The notes under the pieces: generated by a model
Databases searched by the model: none
What the model was told of the DNA's origin: nothing
The model's input: the letters and a program-made list of their open reading frames with translations, nothing else
Assembly (NCBI GenBank): GCA_016209665.1
Contig: JACQVT010000483.1
Coordinates: 1-9,924, forward strand
Reading direction: 5' to 3'
Source: Planctomycetota bacterium
Lineage (GTDB): Bacteria > Planctomycetota > Phycisphaerae > UBA1845 > PWPN01
Length of the DNA stretch: 9,924 nt
Shown here: one piece after another, positions 7,212 through 9,924 of the stretch
Numbering within the stretch: the first letter of the stretch is position 1
Layout: each line of letters starts with the position of its first letter
Translations under genes and position numbers: made by a program

Positions 7212-9101
7212 TTACGTCGACTGCACGACGAGTGGACACGTGACCTGGACGGTCGGGCAGACCGTCTCCGACCGCCCGCTCGGTACGCTCACGGACGCCT
7301 CACAAGAGGTGCCTGGCTCCGGCGCCGGGCAGATGCTCGTGGCCGTCGGGCACTGGGTTTCCACCAGCGGACAGCGTGTCTCTACCGGCGGGCAACTCGT
7401 CTCCGCTGCTGGGCAGTGGGTCTCCACCGCCGGGCACTTGGTCTCCACGGGCGGACAGGTGGTCTCCGCCGTTGGGCAATGGGTCTCTACCGGGCAGACG
7501 GTCACCGCCGGATCGGTCGGCGAGCACTGCGTCGGCGACGGCGGGCACTGCGTCAGCACGGGTGGACACTGCGTGAACGACGGCGGACAGTGTGTCTCCG
7601 CCGGCGGGCAGTGTGTCTCCGCTGGCGGGCAACGCGTCTCGGCCGGCGGGCAGTGCGTCTCCGCCGGCGGGCAGCGCGTCATCAAGTGTGGGCACTTGGT
7701 TTCTGCCGGCGGGCAGTGCGTCTCCTTCGGAGGGCACCTGGTCTGGATCGGCGGACACCGTGTCTCCGCGGGCGGGCAATAGGTCTCCACCGGGCAGATC
7801 GTCAGCGCCGGATCAGTCGACGAGCACTGAGTCGGTGCCGGCGGACATTGCGTCAGAATCGGCGGACACAACGTGGTCACCGGCGGGCAATGGGTCTCCT
7901 TCGGCGGGCACCGGGTCTGCACCGGCGGGCACCGTGTCTCCACCACCGGACAGCGAGTCTCCATCGGACAGACCGTCAACGCCGGGTCCGTCCCCGAGCA
8001 CTGCGTGGGCGACGGTGGGCATTGCGTCAAAATCGGGGGACACAGCGTCGTCACCGGCGGGCAGTGCGTCTCCCTCGGCGGGCACTTGGTTTGCACCGGC
8101 GGGCACCGTGTCTCCACCACCGGACAGCGAGTCTCCATCGGGCAGACCGTCACCGCCGGATCCGTCCCCGAGCACAGGGTCGGTGACGGCGGGCAGTGCG
8201 TCAGCGCCGGCGGGCACAAGGTGGGCGCCGGCGGGCAGTGCGTCTCCCTCGGCGGGCACTTGGTCTGGATCGGCGGACACCGCGTTTCAACCGCCGGGCA
8301 ACGGGTCTCCACCGGGCAGAACGTGGCCACCGGCCCCGTTGCCGAGCAAAGGGTCGGCTTCGGCGGGCACTTGGTCTGGATCGGTGGGCACTTCGTCTGC
8401 ACCACCGGGCAGGCCGTCTCCCGCGGCGGGCACTTGGTCTGCACCGGCGGGCACTTCGTTTCCGACTGCGGGCACCTGGTCTGGATCGGCGGGCACTTCG
8501 TTTTCGACGGCGGGCAGGCCGTCAGCTTCGGCGGGCACTTGGTCTGCACCGGCGGGCACTTGGTCTCCACAACCGGGCAGCGCGTCTGCGACGGCGGGCA
8601 TCGGGTCTCAACCGGCGGACAGACGGTTTCCCTCGCCACGCACTCCGTGGGCACCGGCGGGCACTGCGTGGTCACCGCCGGGCAGCGTGTCTCCACCGGC
8701 GGGCATCGCGTCAGGGCCGGCGGGCACCTGGTCTCCACCACCGGGCACCGCGTCTCCAACGGCGGGCATCGCGTTTCAACCGCCGGACAATACGTCTCCC
8801 CCGTCCGGCACTCGGTCGGAACGGGCGGACACTCCGTTGCCACTGGAGGGCACCGCGTCGTCACCGCGGGGCACTTCGTTTTCGACGGCGGACACTTGGT
8901 CTCCACCGCCGGGCAACGCGTCTCCAGCACCGGGCATTGGGTCAGCACCGCCGGACAGGCCGTCGGGTGCACGGGCGTGATGGTCGGCACGGGGATTGGC
9001 GAAACCCCTTGACCATACGCCGTCGGCAGCGCTAACCACAAGACCGGGCTGGCCAACAGCGCGCACAGGCTACATCGCCTCAACCATGCATCTGTTCTCA
9101 T
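7212..9101 (-). CDS. Secreted cysteine-heptad repeat protein (C-P-P-V-E-T-R/K), unknown family
   Basis: 629 residues from ATG 9101, which has a strong AGGAGG 6 nt upstream. The N-terminus (MRTDAWLRRCSLCALLASPV, then LWLALPTAYG) is a signal peptide, probably cut near residue 30, followed by a short Pro-rich stretch. From residue 49 to about 590 the chain is almost wholly heptads with Cys at position 1, Pro at 2, usually Pro at 3, Val/Ala/Ile at 4, Glu/Gln/Lys at 5, near-invariant Thr at 6 and Arg/Lys/His/Gln at 7. By my count the mature chain has 80 Cys, one per unit. Five interruptions of 10 plus 6 residues, shaped CSxTDPAxTVCPxETR, punctuate it. The last 40 residues are less regular. There is no anchor, lipobox or PEP-CTERM-like tail. 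I do not recognise the family. The composition suits a disulfide-linked or metal-binding extended surface or wall protein (inference). It has its own promoter and terminator, and is divergent from another exported-protein gene. Confidence 0.9.
   Translation of the reverse strand: MRTDAWLRRCSLCALLASPVLWLALPTAYGQGVSPIPVPTITPVHPTACPAVLTQCPVLETRCPAVETKCPPSKTKCPAVTTRCPPVATECPPVPTECRTGETYCPAVETRCPPLETRCPVVETRCPPALTRCPPVETRCPAVTTQCPPVPTECVARETVCPPVETRCPPSQTRCPVVETKCPPVQTKCPPKLTACPPSKTKCPPIQTRCPQSETKCPPVQTKCPPRETACPVVQTKCPPIQTKCPPKPTLCSATGPVATFCPVETRCPAVETRCPPIQTKCPPRETHCPPAPTLCPPALTHCPPSPTLCSGTDPAVTVCPMETRCPVVETRCPPVQTKCPPRETHCPPVTTLCPPILTQCPPSPTQCSGTDPALTVCPMETRCPVVETRCPPVQTRCPPKETHCPPVTTLCPPILTQCPPAPTQCSSTDPALTICPVETYCPPAETRCPPIQTRCPPKETHCPPAETKCPHLMTRCPPAETHCPPAETRCPPAETHCPPAETHCPPSFTQCPPVLTQCPPSPTQCSPTDPAVTVCPVETHCPTAETTCPPVETKCPAVETHCPAAETSCPPVETRCPLVETQCPTATSICPAPEPGTSCEASVSVPSGRSETVCPTVQVTCPLVVQST
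7332..8957 (-). repeat. 21-bp (heptad-coding) tandem repeat array
   Basis: About 76 consecutive units encode residues 49-590 of the secreted protein, nearly all 21 bp long. Units differ in codons and at positions 3, 4, 5 and 7, so the array is old and diversified rather than a simple recent expansion. Because the period is a multiple of three and the DNA is GC-rich, long frames stay open on both strands. The only phase changes are the five paired 30-bp and 18-bp units. Confidence 0.9.
7527..8348 (-). repeat. 174-bp super-repeats inside the heptad array (four, the last expanded)
   Basis: Each super-repeat starts with the CSxTDPAxTV decapeptide and CPxETR hexapeptide, followed by six heptads, giving 58 residues. 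Copies lie at 8175-8348, 8001-8174 and 7827-8000. A fourth (7527-7826) has six extra heptads and reaches 100 residues. The second and third copies match at 54 of 58 residues and share a stretch of about 50 identical bases offset by exactly 174 bp, so that duplication is recent. A further decapeptide-hexapeptide pair opens a degenerate unit at 7526. Confidence 0.85.
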
Positions 9102-9107
9102 GGCCAA

Positions 9108-9113
9108 CCTCCT
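9108..9113 (-). promoter_or_regulatory. Strong ribosome binding site of the cysteine-heptad gene
   Basis: AGGAGG on the minus strand lies 6 nt before the ATG at 9101. It fixes this start over an in-frame ATG nine codons upstream at 9128, which would place the site inside the gene. Confidence 0.85.
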
Positions 9114-9187
9114 GAAACCACAATACAACCACTCCCGGGACCCTCACCCGGGTCGTCAGACTTGAGATGGAACGTGTAACCACCACC

Positions 9188-9215
9188 ATTATACCGCCGT
9201 CCCCGATGCGGTCAA
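9188..9215 (-). promoter_or_regulatory. Near-consensus sigma-70 promoter of the cysteine-heptad gene
   Basis: Minus strand: TTGACC (9215-9210), a 16-bp spacer, then a perfect TATAAT (9193-9188). Transcription would begin near 9181, giving an 80-base leader before the ATG at 9101. That leader contains a short CCCGGG/CCCGGG hairpin (9134-9139 with 9147-9152). The box quality suggests strong, housekeeping-type expression. Confidence 0.75.
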
Positions 9216-9241
9216 CCGGCAAGCGCGGCAACGTAAAGTTC

Positions 9242-9289
9242 GACTCAAGGTGGGAAGCGCCCGCACTACAGCTCAACGGAGCGTGAGTC
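9242..9289. other. Possible three-way-junction RNA fold in the divergent intergenic region
   Basis: GACTCA (9242-9247) pairs with TGAGTC (9284-9289). Nested inside are GCTC/GAGC around an AACG tetraloop (9271-9282) and an imperfect GTGGG/CCCGCAC arm (9250-9266). The rest of the 9216-9500 stretch shows no convincing gene on either strand. The fold could be chance in GC-rich DNA; no known RNA family is recognised. Confidence 0.25.
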
Positions 9290-9353
9290 CGGTTATTGCG
9301 ACATCCGGCGGAAATCATGGATGTGTCGGATCCGAGCGCCATGCGGGAAGCGG

Positions 9354-9436
9354 CCTCGGTTTCGGTGGGCGTGGCAATTACTCGTGGCACAGTCGCCCAC
9401 GACTGGGCGTTCTGAGTCCCGCGAAACCAGCCGAGG
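9354..9436. other. Nested inverted repeat, candidate structured RNA or small palindromic element
   Basis: The outer stem is CCTC plus GGTTTCG (9354-9364) with CGAAACC (9422-9428) and, after a 4-base bulge, GAGG (9433-9436). Directly inside, GTGGGCG (9365-9371) pairs with CGCCCAC (9394-9400). A competing perfect hairpin, CAGTCG (9390-9395) with CGACTG (9400-9405) around CCCA, overlaps it. GACT/AGTC (9401-9418) may add a third arm. No protein explains this stretch, and the strand is undecided. Confidence 0.35.
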
Positions 9437-9527
9437 GCGGCTGGCCCACACGGCCGCCACAACGGTCTGCCGCACCCAGTTCGATGGTTCCGACAGGTTT
9501 TGATGGCTGGCGGGCTTCCCAGACCGG

Positions 9528-9533
9528 TATACT
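9528..9533 (+). promoter_or_regulatory. Candidate -10 box of the Kre9-like gene
   Basis: TATACT lies about 100 bp before the ATG at 9635, a sensible distance for the structured leader between them. No good -35 box is found at 16-18 bp: the nearest TTGATG (9500-9505) is 22 bp away. An activator-dependent or alternative-sigma promoter is possible. Confidence 0.3.
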
Positions 9534-9542
9534 GACATAGTG

Positions 9543-9626
9543 CGACCGCAGGGGAGGGGTCGCCCTGACCGGTCTTGCCGCGGGACCCCGAGGAGCAGGA
9601 TAGGCGTCTGGCAGTCCCACACGGGA
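9543..9626 (+). promoter_or_regulatory. Leader with mutually exclusive hairpins and a partly masked ribosome binding site
   Basis: CGACC (9543-9547) can pair with GGTCG (9558-9562). The same GGGGTC segment (9556-9561) can instead pair with GACCCC (9584-9589), so the two stems compete. Just before the gene, TCCC (9615-9618) pairs with GGGA (9623-9626) around ACAC, covering the left part of the ribosome binding site. This is an attenuator-like layout with no recognised riboswitch motif. Confidence 0.3.
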
Positions 9627-9628
9627 GG
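9624..9628 (+). promoter_or_regulatory. Ribosome binding site of the Kre9-like gene
   Basis: GGAGG lies 6 nt before the ATG at 9635 and decides that start. Its left end overlaps a 4-bp hairpin. Confidence 0.7.
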
Positions 9629-9634
9629 GGATCC

Positions 9635-9924
9635 ATGTGTTGCTGGCGAAGAGCAGTTGCGGTGGCGTTTCTGGGCGGCTTTGGAGTGCTGGCCCATCCA
9701 TCGGCGGCGGGGGCGGCCTTTATCGTTGTGACCAGCCCGACGAGCACGAGCGTCTGGGACGCCGGCACCACGCACAACATCACCTGGTCGGACAGCGGCG
9801 TCGTGGGCTATGTGTTCATCGACTTGTATCAGGCGGGAGTCTTCCGGCAAGACCTCGCCTACGTGCCGGTTTCCGACCGCACGTACTCATGGGACATCTG
9901 TGAATACATCGGCGACGGCAACAA
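9635..9924 (+). CDS. Secreted protein with Kre9/KNH-like N-terminal domain (3' end cut by window)
   Basis: 96 codons are visible before the window ends, with no stop. Residues 1 to about 27 (MCCWRRAVAVAFLGGFGVLA, then HPSAAGA) form a signal peptide with likely signal peptidase I cleavage after AGA. The mature start, FIVVTSPTSTSVWDAGTTHN then ITWSDSGVVGYVFIDLYQAG, followed by TYSWDI, matches the beta-sandwich pattern of the Kre9/KNH domain (the Ser-Thr-rich GPI-anchored membrane protein family). In bacteria this domain appears in exported, often multidomain surface or extracellular proteins; yeast Kre9 itself takes part in cell-wall glucan assembly. Further domains or a sorting tail may lie beyond the window. 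The gene is divergent from the cysteine-heptad gene, the only plus-strand gene here, and has a structured leader. The substrate or partner cannot be told. Confidence 0.8.
   Translation, partial: MCCWRRAVAVAFLGGFGVLAHPSAAGAAFIVVTSPTSTSVWDAGTTHNITWSDSGVVGYVFIDLYQAGVFRQDLAYVPVSDRTYSWDICEYIGDGN

Noticed and set aside
5100..8186. A plus-strand open frame of about 1,000 codons spanning two minus-strand genes and the terminator between them
   Set aside because: Its composition is low-complexity and Arg-rich, it crosses gene boundaries, and both overlapping minus-strand genes are well supported.
7332..8957. Reading the 21-bp array as a CRISPR array
   Set aside because: There are no unique spacers: the units are contiguous, coding, and vary at set codon positions, and no cas genes are present.
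7144..9012. Long open frames on the plus strand through the repeat array, with heptads such as VSTGGQL
   Set aside because: They are the antisense image of the 21-bp repeats: a period divisible by three keeps several frames open. They lack a signal peptide, a ribosome binding site and a promoter, whereas the minus-strand gene has all of these plus a terminator.
9070..9783. A minus-strand open frame of 237 codons in the divergent intergenic region
   Set aside because: No recognisable domain or ribosome binding site. It overlaps the promoter and the start of the cysteine-heptad gene on one side and the Kre9-like gene on the other.

Overview
The window is GC-rich and gene-dense. Four genes lie on the minus strand and one partial gene on the plus strand. 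Several features point to a planctomycete, perhaps of the Phycisphaerae type: short dispersed palindromic repeats both between and inside genes, large membrane proteins with Pro/Thr-rich tails, an atypical D-aminoacylase, and a secreted Kre9/KNH-like protein. This assignment is a judgement from sequence style, not from a marker gene.

Layout from the right end, which is also the order of minus-strand transcription. At 9635-9924 (+) is the start of a secreted protein with a Kre9/KNH-like beta domain, cut by the window edge. The 533-bp gap 9102-9634 separates it from a divergent gene. It holds a near-consensus sigma-70 promoter for the minus-strand gene, two possible multi-branch RNA folds and the structured leader of the plus-strand gene. 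At 7212-9101 (-) is the most unusual gene: a signal peptide followed by about 580 residues with one cysteine per heptad (consensus C-P-P-V-E-T-R/K/H). It contains 58-residue super-repeats and ends at a hairpin terminator (7132-7159).

At 4281-6992 and 1693-4260 (both -) are two very large, tandem, co-oriented paralogues 20 bp apart. Each has an N-terminal multi-helix membrane domain, a DUF4350/GldG-like (class I glutamine-amidotransferase-like) domain, two more helices and a second such domain. The downstream copy has a Cys-Arg-His set in its membrane domain, spaced roughly as in exosortases; the upstream copy lacks the Cys and Arg. The upstream copy also carries two short dispersed repeats in its reading frame. 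A palindromic repeat with two alternative hairpins (1612-1685) then precedes a D-aminoacylase-like amidohydrolase (1-1577, -, cut at its C-terminus) that lacks the usual N-terminal HxH metal motif.

How they may work together: the two paralogues are almost certainly co-transcribed and may form one membrane complex. The cysteine-heptad protein and the Kre9-like protein are both exported and divergently arranged, which suggests an envelope or surface role. A link between the exosortase-like pair and the exported proteins is speculative. The cysteine-heptad protein is the best candidate for something undescribed. Its Cys, Pro, Thr and Glu richness recalls the cystine- and proline-rich protein envelopes reported for planctomycetes.
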